From the NCBI GenBank assembly GCA_028564705.1, contig JAPXFQ010002429.1:1302001-1366000 (forward strand): a stretch of DNA of 64,000 bases. The letters run 5' to 3'. This document shows positions 1-12,394 of the stretch, in pieces. The DNA comes from Apricaphanius iberus (lineage: Eukaryota > Chordata > Actinopteri > Cyprinodontiformes > Aphaniidae). The translations under genes were made by a program, and so were the position numbers. Each line of letters opens with the position of its first letter. Within the stretch, counting starts at the first letter, position 1. The notes under the pieces are model-generated. The model made no database searches and had not been told where the DNA came from. It was given only the letters and a program-made list of their open reading frames with translations.

Positions 1-175
1 GAGCTACTAATATATGCACTAACTTGTCATTTAACTACTCTTCATTTTAACATCAAATGGGGTTATTTCCTTAAGGGAACCCTTTCAAACCATTAAAAGC
101 ATCTCTTCTGTGAAGCATCTTTTATGCAAATGCCGTATAACAACTTGGCACTTTAACGGCGTAAATACAGAAGCC

Positions 176-181
176 TCTTAC
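176..181 (-). other. sgcz: splice donor of the sgcz exon
   Basis: On the minus strand the exon ends ...TTCACTCCG and is followed directly by GTAAGA, a near-consensus donor. The reading frame runs on into nonsense after this point while family similarity stops exactly here, which fixes the boundary. Confidence 0.85.
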
Positions 182-391
182 CGGAGTGAAGTTCATGACT
201 TTGAGAATCCAGATGGTGAGTGCCAGGTTGACAATCATTGTGACAAGTAGAAGGAGGATGAAGAAGTACAGGCATCTCTTCCTCCAACCGTAGATGCCGA
301 CTGTTGGGTAAACTTGGGCACTGCACTCTGATGCTCCTCGTTGGTGGAGTGGGTTTGGCTGGGCGGCAAGAATGTACTGCTCTTGGGTCAT
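182..391 (-). CDS. sgcz: zeta-sarcoglycan, internal coding exon (exon 2 equivalent)
   Basis: This 210-bp exon encodes 70 residues with intact phase-0 ends. Zeta-sarcoglycan is a single-pass type II membrane protein of the dystrophin-associated sarcoglycan complex in muscle plasma membrane. Residues 1-30 form a short cytoplasmic tail starting MTQEQYIL. They are followed by the family signature [14 protein letters not shown], a hydrophobic span (about residues 41-63) and the juxtamembrane [10 protein letters not shown]. The MT-EQYIL start and the [22 protein letters not shown] stretch fit zeta better than gamma or delta, as I recall those proteins. Compared with the mammalian protein the tail looks a few residues longer and the last residue is Pro, where I recall Val. 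In mammals this Met lies after a short exon 1, so it is probably not the initiator. The rest of the protein lies beyond base 1. The family call is very secure; zeta rather than delta or gamma is likely. Confidence 0.93.
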
Positions 392-420
392 CTGAAAGGT
401 GAGTAATTAAAACAATATGT
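392..420 (-). other. sgcz: splice acceptor of the sgcz exon
   Basis: On the minus strand the bases just before the exon read TTAATTACTCACCTTTCAG, a pyrimidine-rich tract ending in AG, immediately followed by ATGACCCAAG. This matches the position where the mammalian gene joins its short exon 1 to exon 2. Confidence 0.8.
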
Positions 421-1449
421 TTACTCAAGGGTAAAATAATCCAGTAACCAAACTTTAAATTTGTCAGACAGGTTTCAGGAAATCTAACATGGATTTCCCA
501 AGGACTGAAGAGAGACTTGCATTGGGGGAACCAAAATGTTTTTAAATAGATCTTCACCCAGTTCAGTGAATAGATAAGGTCAGCAGAGGTGTAGGTGAAC
601 TGTTGGTGGAGAGATGGATGAAAAATGATGAGACGGAGACGGAAGAAGAAGACCGGAAGCATTTAAGAGTGAGATAGCAGTGTGAAGAAAGAAAGACGAA
701 AGTGTGATAAAAATGAGATTGAGGTGGAGCTGTTGAGTAGAAAGATAGCGCACCTCTGAGTAGGTTCGAGATAGGAAGGAAGGATGGAAAAAGGGACCAG
801 AGGGCTGATAAGAAAGTAAAGGAAGACAGAGTCCATTAGTTGAAGTGCAGCATGTGGAGTCATTGGCGGAAAAAGATATGGACACTGGCTGCAAGGCTCT
901 ACTATCTTCGTCTATCTGACTCTCTAAGTCTTTCACTCTCCCTACCTTCCTCTCCACACCTTAAAGTCTATATTGCTCCCCACTTGTACTCTTCTTAATT
1001 CACTCCTATCTCACTTTAGCACTTCTTTCGATCTTCATCAGTCTCTGTCTCATGCACAAAGACACTCTCATGCACAATCTTGTATTTGGTCTTTATTTGC
1101 TGAAATTGCATGACCTTAACGCTTCAGTGGCTTTTGATTATTTTTCTTTCCCAAAGCAAAGCTTTTCCTCTGTGAATATACCAAAATGCCATGAGTGGAA
1201 AAACTGCTGACTCTAAACTTGCTTGGAGAAAAAAACTGAATGCAAACCAGTATTACGAAGTAAAGGGGAGGTTTTATGACAATTCAAGAAGGTAAATTCC
1301 GATGATTTTCTTTTCTTTTTTTTTGGGGGGGGAAGCACATGATAGGAAAAAATTAAATAAAAGGTGAAACAGAGTTTAGGACAATTGCAGACTTACTTTA
1401 ATAGCTGGCAAATCTTCATGCAATACTCCTAACAGAGAAAGTAATGTGG
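421..1449. other. intronic DNA, nothing recognised
   Basis: This stretch contains a purine-rich block (about 600-860) whose opposite strand gives long open frames of low-complexity composition, and a short T/G homopolymer run near 1315-1330. I see no protein family, RNA gene or repeat boundary. Confidence 0.5.
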
Positions 1450-1847
1450 TGCGTTCAGACTGCAAGATTTTTCAGTGTCAGGCAATGCTCATAGAGCGAC
1501 TAGTTCGACGCATATAAACAGACGATACATTTTAGGCCGTTCTCTGCTGGATGTTTTTAAACACTCGCGGATCATTGCTGGCTAGGCAGTGTCGACGTTG
1601 GGCACCATCACTACAGTGAGACGCTCTGCTTTGTTGCCGTGCTGCGTCAAGAGCATTAAGACCATCAAGAGTTCAACTAGCTGAACTTCTGCGTTGCTAG
1701 CGTTATGAGCAGGAAAAGCTTGAAGAGTTGACGGAGCCAAAGCTCACAAAGCGCAGCAGAGACCGCTCCTCCAACGGCCTCCACCGTAGATTTAACATGT
1801 AATCTTGACGTTGCTGATGTTGACAAAGTCTGCGGTCTGAATACATC
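1450..1847. mobile_element. short non-autonomous DNA transposon remnant
   Basis: The ends are imperfect inverted repeats: TGCGTTCAGACTGCA near 1450 and, on the other strand from 1847, TGTATTCAGACCGCA. The interior is unusually GC-rich for the window. There is no coding capacity. The end type resembles PIF/Harbinger-like MITEs of fish, but the superfamily is not settled and no clean target duplication was found. Confidence 0.5.
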
Positions 1848-1933
1848 ATTACATTGTCCACCCTTGTAAAGGAGAGAAGAGCCCCCTAACACGTGCAGCT
1901 CAAATGTGCAAAGCCTGCATTTCTTAGCATAAC

Positions 1934-2654
1934 TTAAAGGGCCTATATCATGGAAAATCATGTTTTTTAGAGTTTTGAACCATCTGGTACTGTAATTTCC
2001 TCATTAAAAAAACCCCACCAGAGTTGTTGTTGGCTAAATACAAGCATGTCTGATTAATCCTTCTGAGTTCTGCTCTCTGAATGCTAATGCTAATGTGGGT
2101 TAGCCATTTATCGAGCTGCTTATTTGATCTTATAACAGCATTTTGTGGTTAATCAATTGATCTGTAGCATCTCAGAATGTTCAGTAAACGGGTGCAAACA
2201 ACACGCATGGCTTTTTTATATGCTGGGCTGTGGACTCAGCTATGTTGGTTTGGGCTCTGTCTAAAGCCTGGAGTTGTATCAGCTGAAATAGACTTTATTG
2301 ACTGCGTTTTTTACAAAAAACAAAAAAATAAATAAACCAAACGTCTGAGCCCTTAATATAACAGAGTTTCATTGTGGTACTTCTTGATTTAAATATTTTT
2401 TTTGTCAGAATACTGTTTTGATATTAAGCTCAGCACGGTTTGCGGAGCGGGGGAGCAGAACGTAGCGTTGGGGTGCAGGAGGTGGGTTTATAGAGAAACG
2501 AACCATGTCACTTCGTGGTCCAACATTAACTACAGGATACAAGTTAAATTTCAGGCCAAATTAATACTGTATAAAACCAACAGTAAGATTTTATCATATA
2601 TATGTCTACCCCAGTAGTTGAAAGCTGTAAAATAGCATGATATAGTCCCTTTAA
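1934..2654. mobile_element. TTAA-flanked MITE (piggyBac-like)
   Basis: The element is flanked by TTAA on both sides (1934-1937 and 2651-2654). Its ends are inverted: AGGGCCTATATCATG on the left and, reading back from the right, AGGGACTATATCATG. A TTAA target and AGGG ends fit piggyBac-like non-autonomous elements, a very common class in fish. The 700-bp interior has no transposase and looks old. Confidence 0.7.
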
Positions 2655-2676
2655 GCAATTTTTGCTTAAAGGGACT
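2642..2676. repeat. perfect 16-bp palindrome at MITE edge
   Basis: TAGTCCCTTTAAGCAA is followed, after a TTT spacer, by its exact reverse complement. The left arm is the right end of the preceding TTAA MITE. The right arm begins what looks like the end of a second, head-to-head copy (TTAAAGGGACTATAAAATCC) whose other end I cannot find. Confidence 0.75.
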
Positions 2677-4770
2677 ATAAAATCCAACACAGCAGCATGC
2701 CTTCCTGCGTACTTGATGAGTTAGTTCTATATAAAATAACCTTCATACCAGCTGACTGAACTGTGTTAAGACAAAGCAAAAACAAAGGTGAACTGCATCC
2801 AAGATTCATCAAAAACTTAATCAACCAAAACATTTGTGGAGGTGTACGGGAATCAGCCTGGAAGGATTAACAAAGAAATATGGGTTCAATCAGAATATTG
2901 CATGTGTAGCAATTATTAATACCTGATAAGTCTCGTACAGCTCTTGTTATGGAGGTGAAAAAAGGAATTTCATAGAAGATTAAAAGGAACCAATATGGGG
3001 ATGTGGTACACATTGCAATTTGCTCCTTAGAAAAGATAAATCTATTTTAAAATTGCACGTAGAATAAACATTCAATATTTTGATTCAAATTTAATCTAGC
3101 TAATTTATATGTGAGCGCAATTTGGATTTGGAACATGTATTAAAGTCATGGAGAAAAGACGGCTTAATCTTTGTCAAGTGGGATAATGGATGAATGATGT
3201 TTTGCCTTTTCGGAGCCTAGATTCACAGCTGCAGACTCGACTGATTTGGTTTGCATTTTGAGAGTTTCTAATCACTTTATGCAGATACAAAACAGATGGA
3301 TCAATATGAAAGCCTTGCAGCATACAAAATAGGGATATGCTACTGGCCATATTATCTTTCCGTTCATCGTCTAAGATGGATCAATAGCGGAGAGTTTGTT
3401 GCTGTGCTGATATGCTGCTGTGTGTTGAGATTTCTGCGGTAACCTGGAATGCTAATAATTTTCCCTCAAGCATAAAAAGTAGGAATCAATAAGTGCACAG
3501 AGGGATCTTTGTGTGTGTCTATATGAGATTGAGAGTTTGTTGGCATGTACTATATGGGTTCCATGGCAGGTTGTCCAGAGAGCAATGAGAATAACCAATA
3601 ATGATGACAATGAATAAAGTGGAATGACATCACCTCCTGCTACTGGAAAGTGTGTGTGGCCGATTTTGTCATTTTCCAGTCCCTTAGTCCCTTCAGGATT
3701 TACTGTAACTGGCTGTGCCAATGAGTCATTCCCTGCGATACATCTGAATTTTCGTATCATTTCACCAAAAACCCCGCATTTTTTTCATGCCCGTCGCTTT
3801 AACTCAGTAGCTTGACAATGTATGGCTTTCCAAAATGCAGAGAAAAAGAAAACAAATGACACACTGATGCTGTCAAACAACAAACAAACGCATCAAAGGA
3901 AATTTTATCAAGCATATTTCCTCAGCACATTGCCTCTGGCTCCTTTTCAACAATGCTCATGACATTTCTTTATTCGAATGCAGTAAATTGCATTAACGTG
4001 CATTTATTCTCATAAAGATGTTAGAAAAATTGAAGATTACATTACTGAAGTTATTCACCTTATGATTAGTTTAAAATGTCAGATCTAGCACAAATCTAAG
4101 GTAATGTTTGTCAGAATCTGTAGATGTGGTATTGCACAAAGCAATATAAAACATAATACCATTTTCAATAATGAAAGACAAAAAGATGAAGTGTAATTTG
4201 TACTTACACAATGATTAGTACTGGTTGTTATTGAATATCCCAATGTAATTATAATTTAATTACTTATGTTCTGTCCTAGTAAATGCATCTTGAGCAGGAA
4301 GTCAAGTTAGAGAAGACAATCCAGCATAATGTCTCTGATAAAGGTTTGTCAGATCGCCAGGTTGACAGACGTTGGAGCAGCAAGCTATCAACTGGACATT
4401 CTAGCCTTGAGGGACTGCTTCTTGCTTACTATCAGACTGGTATGAAAAGGTTGACCAAGAATAATGAAGAAGACGTGCTGGAAACATAAAACTGTGATTG
4501 TGATAGAAGGGATGGGTAGGGAACGCAAAAGCAAGCTTTGCTCCCCCCATGCTCTGGTCAGACATGTTTTCATTGATGCCTTTAAGGAGTTTCATCAATC
4601 TTTTTTTTTAGAAGATTTAGATCATTTATAGCCATTACAGTTGGTGCAGCAACATTGTCCTGGAAAATAGAATGGACCAAAATTCCTTCTAGCCTCCTAG
4701 TTAAATATGCAGATCTCACAAACATCATTACACATTATTTCACTTGAAATTGGACCACTCTTACATCTGC
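2677..4770. other. intronic DNA, nothing recognised
   Basis: AT-rich sequence without a recognisable coding, RNA or repeat signal. A 68-codon open frame at 4283-4489 was examined and not accepted as a gene. Confidence 0.5.
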
Positions 4771-6257
<1,487 letters not shown>

Positions 6258-6338
6258 AGGGGTTTTATGTGTTTGTGGATTTTAGCTATTTGCGAGCGTC
6301 TGTGGTCCCTAACTGCTGTGAATACCTGGGGTCCACTG
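6258..6338. mobile_element. Tigger/pogo-type transposon end
   Basis: Read on the minus strand the segment starts CAGTGGACCCCAGGTATTCA and continues with GTTAGGGACC and TAGCTAAAATCC-like words, which is how Tigger-type (TcMar) elements begin as I remember them. A TA follows at 6339-6340, as expected for the target site. The opposite end was not found, so this is a solo end or a truncated copy. Confidence 0.6.
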
Positions 6339-6340
6339 TA

Positions 6341-8826
6341 CTTAAGTAAATTGTTTAGATTATCTAGGATTTTCTTTAGTAGTAATCCATGGCTCCACTT
6401 TTCCTTGGGGTCTAATGGGTTTCTCTCTTAGCTTTTTCTCCCACTGCTTATGTAAACATGTACAATTTGAAGAGCTAATGAGTTTTTATCTGGAACTGTG
6501 TGCTTCAGTCAAAGGAAACAAACACAGAGGTTTTCCCCTTCAAATACTCCATATTTATCTGGGATATTATAGGCTTACTGTAAAGAGCACTAGGAGAGAC
6601 TAGAAACTCTGCAAACCATGTTATAATATCTGATGTTAAAAAAATTTGATTATTGACCCCAACAAATTTAAGACGAAATCAGCCTTCTTTAATTGTAATC
6701 TCAGTCCATTGGCCAAAAAGCCAAACTGAAAAAAAAAGACAAATTAGGCTCTAACCTTGTAAACCGTTATAGTGCTGGTCTATCTGCCTAAGTGGACTGT
6801 ATAAGGGATAATATTTAGCTGCCAAATTATGTTGCCTAATGTTGAATTAAATATTATTCAAAATTAATTCAGTGCATGTTCAAGCAGAGACAAAATGGAG
6901 CCAATTTCCAGTTCTTAACATTTATTTTGAACAGATTAACAAATTGCAGTTTACAGAGAAAGATGCCCTAGTTTCTCTGGGCCAGATTTTAAAGACATCT
7001 GACGATTGAATGATCTTCATTTCACAACTTTATAGACACCGGGCCTCGCCAGGACTCTAGGCGTTTCTTCTCCCTCCAATCAGAACATTTCCATACAGTG
7101 TCTTAACCATGATTGGCTGTCAGAGAATTATGCAGTCATAAGATGAGACGTGTCCCTGTTCTTGGTCAAAAGTTCATTCTGAGATTTATGGTTTTATGGC
7201 AACACTCCCAGCTTCATGGCCTTGGTTCCGCATACTAAATCTACAGACATCCTGTTTTTACAGCCTGCAATAAAACTTACCCAAGAGTTTTATGACTTAA
7301 AAGCTTATCCCAATAACAAATACTGACAGACAATATATTTTTTACAACCATGCAAACTATATCAAACAGACTTTTACCTTCTGAATAATAGATGTTTAAA
7401 ACATATGTAGAAAATAATACCACACTAACTATGTACATAATATGATTAGGAAGTTAGATTTCATTCCAAACGTAAATAAAATAATACATTTTTCAGTATT
7501 TTAGGCAGAAAAAGCTGAGTTACTTTAAACGTTTTTAATTAGTAAGCTAAATTCATGACCAAAGAGATCGCGTGCATTTTTACAATTAATTAGATTTTAA
7601 ACTTCCACTACTCCCACTACCCCTAAAAGAAACCAGGCCATATTTTTTCTAAAACCCAAATAGGATATCCTGAAAAAAAAATTATTTTACTTTTAGGTGT
7701 CGAGTTGTCTTTTTTTTACAAAACAGCCCTATAAAACCCATTAAGGAGACGAGGAAAAAAGCCCTTTAACCATCTTCTGTTCTCACTTTTTATGAAACAA
7801 GAAATTGGTTCAGTTCAAGTTTGTAGCATTATTTATTGTAATGACCATAATAATCCTACAATTATTAATGTTACTGGGAAAAGGTATTCTTTTTCCAAGT
7901 AGTCAAAGTAAAATTACTGCCTTGCTGTGCACATAAGCTTTTTTCTTTCTGCTCAGAATCAAGTAGGGCCAGTCTGAAAATAAAGAACAGTGGAATCTGA
8001 TGTAAACGTGTGCTGCCTGACAATGTATGTGGAAGATAAATGTACAGACTGGTGGATGAAGATGGATTCGACATAGACACAGGGGTGAATAATGGAGAGC
8101 TCTGTAAATTAATACACTTCTGGTGAGGAAATCGGGAAGCTTGTGACATTGTTTCATTGGTAAAACCTATTTAAAAATGTAATTAATACCCCAAAATATA
8201 TTATTAGATCCATTTAACACAGATACACTGATTAAAAGGGTCAGAAAGCCAAACTCTGACCTAACAGACTCATCATCTGAAACAGAATATTACAGCATTT
8301 TTTATTTTTTTAAGAATGAATCTGTTTTGTATAAATTAAATGTTAATCAGTTAGATTATGTCCCTGAGTGGATCCTACGGTCTGATTCTCATCAAACTGA
8401 CAACACGTTGAAGTAGAAAGCCAGACGTAATGGGACAGCATTTGGCCCATCACACCATGAACATCACCACTGTTTGTTTTCCTCGTTTATTTCCAGCTGT
8501 GCTAAATGACCAGTATCAGTTTTTATTCTCCATGGCAGCAGAGAAAATGAAGGCACAAATTTCAGTTATTGGAAAAGTGATATAACAGAATCTGCTATAA
8601 CTTGCTGCACTCGGGGAGTCTGTTTGAGAAACAAACTGAGAACTCAGATTTTATCTTTTCATATTTTCCTTAGGTTTTACTTGGGGATGTGATTTCTTAG
8701 AACTCCCAAAGACTGGAAAACACAGCTCTAATTGCCTGTCCATAATATTTTCAACCCAGTCCTACAGCCTAGAGATTAGAATCATGACCCAAAGCATAAT
8801 TTTGAGAGTTTAAATCAAGGCAACTG
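6341..8826. other. intronic DNA, nothing recognised
   Basis: About 2.5 kb of AT-rich sequence. The block near 7,030-7,130 is more GC-rich, but no family could be assigned. Confidence 0.45.
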
Positions 8827-8849
8827 GACTTTTCTTGTCTTGAAAATGT

Positions 8850-9299
8850 TTAGTCTCTCATCGAAGAGATGTGTACATCAATTTCTTCAAAAGACTGAGC
8901 TTTGTACTTTAGATGTAGATGGACTGCTGAGCCGTGGGCTGATGAGTTACCGCTTCCCTGTTGAGCCATCCTTTTGTGTAATTGCTGTTTAGTTTCTCCA
9001 ATGTACAGCTATGAAAATTCCTCACTGCACTGGACTACATATACCACGCCACTGAGTTTGTGTTTGGGTGTTTTTTTCTTTGGGGTGAACCAGTCCTTAC
9101 ACAAGAGTCTTACCAGATTTAAAATGCACTGGAATGTTGTGTTTATAAAATATCCTACTTTTTCTATTTTGAGGACAATAATGTACACATCGTCTATAGG
9201 GAAGACAGATAGTTTGAGTGAGTAGTGAAAGAAGTGAAACATATCAAACCAATCTGGAACGGATGAGCTGTCCTCAGGTTTCCCTCCCCACACATACAA
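8850..9299 (-). pseudogene. GIY-YIG endonuclease domain of a Penelope-like element
   Basis: One frame runs 450 bases with a single internal TAG (9009-9011). Before the stop it reads TPKHKLSGVVYVVQCSEE, and after it LYIGETKQQLHKRMAQ. VVYVVQC and LYIGET are the two strand motifs of the GIY-YIG fold, and the following K-R residues sit where the family has its catalytic Arg. The upstream part (NTTFQCILNLVRLL...TPKKKTP) resembles the linker before the domain in fish Penelope-like elements. The domain would nick the target for insertion. The stop, the loss of the reverse transcriptase and the early end show a dead copy. The GIY-YIG call is strong; the element class is from family knowledge. Confidence 0.75.
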
Positions 9300-9467
9300 A
9301 GCAGCCTTGAGTTGTTTGCAAAGGAAGTTTCACAGAAACAGGTAACCAAAACAGAGCATAGTTATATAATTAGTGTTGTTTCACCATTAAGGACACTTAT
9401 CTTACCAAAATTACTTAGAGCTTACATAACCTTGATGGCTTCGTTAGGAATAACCATAGCCTCATCA

Positions 9468-9835
9468 TCCATCCATCCATCCATCCATCTTCTTAACCGC
9501 TTATCCAATTCAGGGTCACGGGGCAGCTGGAGCCTATCCCAGCAATTATCAGGCGTTAGGCAGGGTACACTCTGAACAGGACGCCAGTCTGTTGCAGGGC
9601 CAACACAGAGAGACAGACAACCATTCACACTCACATTCATTCCTACGGACAATTTAGAGTGATCAATTCACCTATCATGCATGTTTTTGGACTGTGGGAG
9701 GAAGCCGGAGTACCCGGAGAGAACCCACGCATGCACGGGGAGAACATGCAAACTCCATGCAGAAAGGCCGGGATACGAACCCACGACCTTCTTGCTGCAA
9801 GGCAACAGCGCTAACCACTGCGCCACCGTGCAGCC
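9468..9835 (-). mobile_element. tRNA-derived SINE with 14-bp target duplication
   Basis: The insertion is bracketed by an exact 14-bp direct repeat, CCATAGCCTCATCA (9454-9467 and 9836-9849). On the minus strand the 5' head looks like a tRNA: an A box TGGCGCAGTGG (9815-9825) and a B box GGTTCGTATCC (9771-9781). The body matches the abundant fish repeat containing GGACTGTGGGAGGAAG (plus strand). The 3' end is a (GGAT)n tail (9468-9487). The sharp duplication and open promoter boxes suggest one of the younger insertions here. It lies inside the Penelope-like element. Confidence 0.85.
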
Positions 9836-9972
9836 CCATAGCCTCATCAGTGAGCCTTAATGACTCTAACTTTAGACTTATATATCCGATACTCCCAATT
9901 CAGTCCTTTCAGAACTAGAAAGAGCCTCTTGGATGACAGTCAGAATGTTTTCAAGAGAACAAGAAATGTCCG

Positions 9973-10175
9973 GCTGCCTTCATTGAAACTCTCAAGATCA
10001 TCATGTCCTGGATGACTGAGAATCTACATCAACTGACCCATAGCATGGTATGCAGGATAAAATTAGATTAAACAGTGCAATGGGCTTAGAGATGGGGTGA
10101 GAAGATTCATCATGGAGTAGAGATAATGCTCCTCCACACTAAATGGAGTAAACAATTTTTAAATGCTTGTACTGT
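9973..10175. other. intronic DNA between repeats
   Basis: Possibly further Penelope-like end sequence up to about 10,050; otherwise nothing recognised. Confidence 0.35.
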
Positions 10176-10385
10176 ATCACTGATACCCCCTGGGTGCTTC
10201 CCTTCGGAGGTTTCTTGTGTATTGTGAGTGCAGACTCCAGGGCATACCCATATCCCCATGGATAGACTGTATATCCACTTTAGCCTGAGATTGCCTAGAG
10301 ATCTCCTTAAACGAGACAGAAAATGTCGCTGGGGATCCTTCTGGAGCTGTTGCCCTGAGTAACACACAGTATACATTCATCCATC
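10176..10385 (+). mobile_element. LINE 3'-end fragment
   Basis: The order of words CCCTGGGTGCTTCCCTTCGG, GATAGACTGTATATCCAC and GGGGATCCTTCTGGAGCTG matches the C-terminal and 3' untranslated part of a widespread fish LINE that normally ends in a GGATGG tail. Here a short ATTCATCCATC-like remnant follows. There are stop codons throughout. Confidence 0.5.
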
Positions 10386-10808
10386 TGTTCATCATGTAAA
10401 CCTGTTTATCCTTGCAGTGTCATAGTTGGGGATCCGTGTCACTGGAGGATTTCCAGGTTGACAAATCACACAAAAGCAGCCTTCCTGAAATACGACGTGA
10501 ATAAACAAACATTGAGATGACACACTGTAGCTACACGCACCAAAAAACATAAGCAGCTACAGAGTTCACAGTTAAACACACTGTATTAGACACAAACAGG
10601 ACTTTAGAGTAGGGAAGCGCTCCAGTGAGTTTTCATGGCTCTGCAGTGAGCTTTGTGTTGAACAGAAGGCTTTGAATGGAGAATTCTTGCTGTTTCTGTC
10701 TCTCATACACATGCATTGAGGCACATTCACAAGACTTTCCACAAAACAAAAGCACAATAAGTGTTCTCGTAACGCTCTGGTACAGGAACAAACAACACTG
10801 CAACATTA

Positions 10809-10864
10809 GAAATAAATAAATAAAATAAAAAAATAAAAAAAAGAAAGAAAGAAAAAAAGAAAAA

Positions 10865-10920
<56 letters not shown>

Positions 10921-10921
10921 G
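10809..10921. repeat. A-rich (GAAA)n microsatellite
   Basis: AAAT repeats pass into about 75 bases of GAAA tetranucleotide repeat. A Phe/Leu/Ser-rich open frame on the minus strand (10633-10968) is an artefact of this repeat. Confidence 0.95.
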
Positions 10922-12394
10922 AAAACTTTAGATACGACAGTAAGGACATGCACATTTAACATGTGCACATTTTAATATGCAGCTACAACTCAGATACAGT
11001 TGTAGCCCACTGTGTTTGTGTGTTATTATCTTATCCAGGAAATGTAATTCAAAATCAACATGGAGGATAGACCAAACTATCGAGAGCAGAACTTCTTTGC
11101 TAGAACTTGCTTTGCTTTCATTTTTTGATGTGTCCATATTTAACGTTGCAAAGTTATTCAGCTATAATCCAAAATCGAAGGATATCTACGGCTTTTAAAC
11201 ATGCATTCTTTCTTCTAGAATGTAAAATATATTGTCCCTCGCTCCTATAGTTTTCAGTTCTGGTGATGTTTGCATCAGGTAAAGGTTTATTTTGTGCAAA
11301 GGGAAAGGCTTTACTATCATATCTATATATAGATGCTCCAGAAAAGTTGTACTCATTTGTCTCTGTCTAGATTCATCTCCAGCAACTGATGTCTTTCGTT
11401 TGTTCGAGACCCATGAGACTAATTAGTGGATGATGAAAACGGAGATAGAAAATGAGAGATGAGAAGCCTGGATAAGACACGGTATAACAAAAAATAATAA
11501 TGAAAAAAGAAAAAAAAGGTGAGGAAAAGAGAAACACTTTGATGGGCCATCAACCTGATCAGTGGGGAAGTTACTTTAGTGTGCAGCAGCTGTCTACTTA
11601 TAAAGTGCTTATTCAGTCACTCACTGCTAAAAGGGTTGTTTACTTTGGTGGGCAGCTGAAGGATGAATGAGCTTAATGGAGTTAATGTGTTTTCAAATTG
11701 GCGGTTTAAAAATCCTGCTCTATGGCCGTTCTCTTACAGAGGAGATAAGTATATGTTAAACCCTTTCATAGGACAAAAATTGAAAGTAAATGAAACAATG
11801 AGTATCAAATGAAAAGGTGATATGCTTATTTATAGCTTTGAAGGCAAAAAAAACAAAAACACAAATGAGAATATCATATCCTGTGTATAATTTGAACCCA
11901 TTATGATTCTTTTGCATAATGTCATGTTGCAAGAAGATGCCTCCGTGCACTTTATTGTGGTTAATAGTAATAGATCCAAACAAATTAGTGCAAATTTGTA
12001 AAGCGGAAGGAAAATGATGAATGTTTTTTATCATTTATATCTTATGACAATTTGAAAAATGACTCTGGACATTTCCTATACCTCCCTTTACTCTGACGGT
12101 ATTACATTAATTCAAGTGCGGCCGACTCCTTTTAGAAGTCACCTAAGTCTGTAGATAAAGATGCTATATGAAAGCCTTGATCCTGCAAACCATGTCATAA
12201 TCACATTGTAACATCAGACGTCTTACCATGAATGCCCAACCAAGAAAGTGGTCAGAGGAAAGAGTGAAGGCTCAGAGGATATTTGTTGATTAGGGAAAAG
12301 CATGATATGAACTTCAAGGCTTTGGGAACTGGTGAGTTGGAAGGGGAGAGGGAACAAAGTTGGAGCAGTAGAATTCCAATAAACAGCTTCTTTT
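10922..12394. other. intronic DNA, nothing recognised
   Basis: No coding or repeat signal that I can name. A short A-rich stretch lies at about 11,485-11,535. Confidence 0.45.

Larger units (their letters stand above)
8827..9972 (-). mobile_element. degenerate Penelope-like element
   Basis: The outer parts are inverted copies of one sequence. The plus strand from 8827 reads GGACTTTTCTTG, later TCTTGAAAATGTTTAG. The minus strand from 9972 back to 9923 reads GGACATTTCTTG, later CTCTTGAAAACATTCT. Between them lies a GIY-YIG domain remnant (8850-9299, minus) and a SINE inserted at 9468-9835. Penelope-like elements join a reverse transcriptase to a GIY-YIG endonuclease and often carry LTR-like ends. 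Here the reverse transcriptase is missing, so the copy is deleted and inactive. The element may extend somewhat beyond these limits. Confidence 0.65.

Noticed and set aside
580..957. 125-codon minus-strand frame close to the sgcz exon
   Set aside because: Pyrimidine-rich low complexity. It does not encode the expected short exon 1 of sgcz and has no family similarity.
4283..4489. 68-codon frame with GLSDRQVDRRW, faintly like the homeobox-like part of ceramide synthases
   Set aside because: Only one short string matches, the rest does not follow the family, and there are no splice sites or neighbours to support a gene or pseudogene.
9765..9835. tRNA-like sequence with A and B boxes
   Set aside because: It is the head of a SINE with a target duplication and is not followed by a proper tRNA fold and end, so it was not called as a tRNA gene.
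10633..10968. 111-codon Phe/Leu/Ser-rich frame, minus strand
   Set aside because: Translation of the GAAA repeat.
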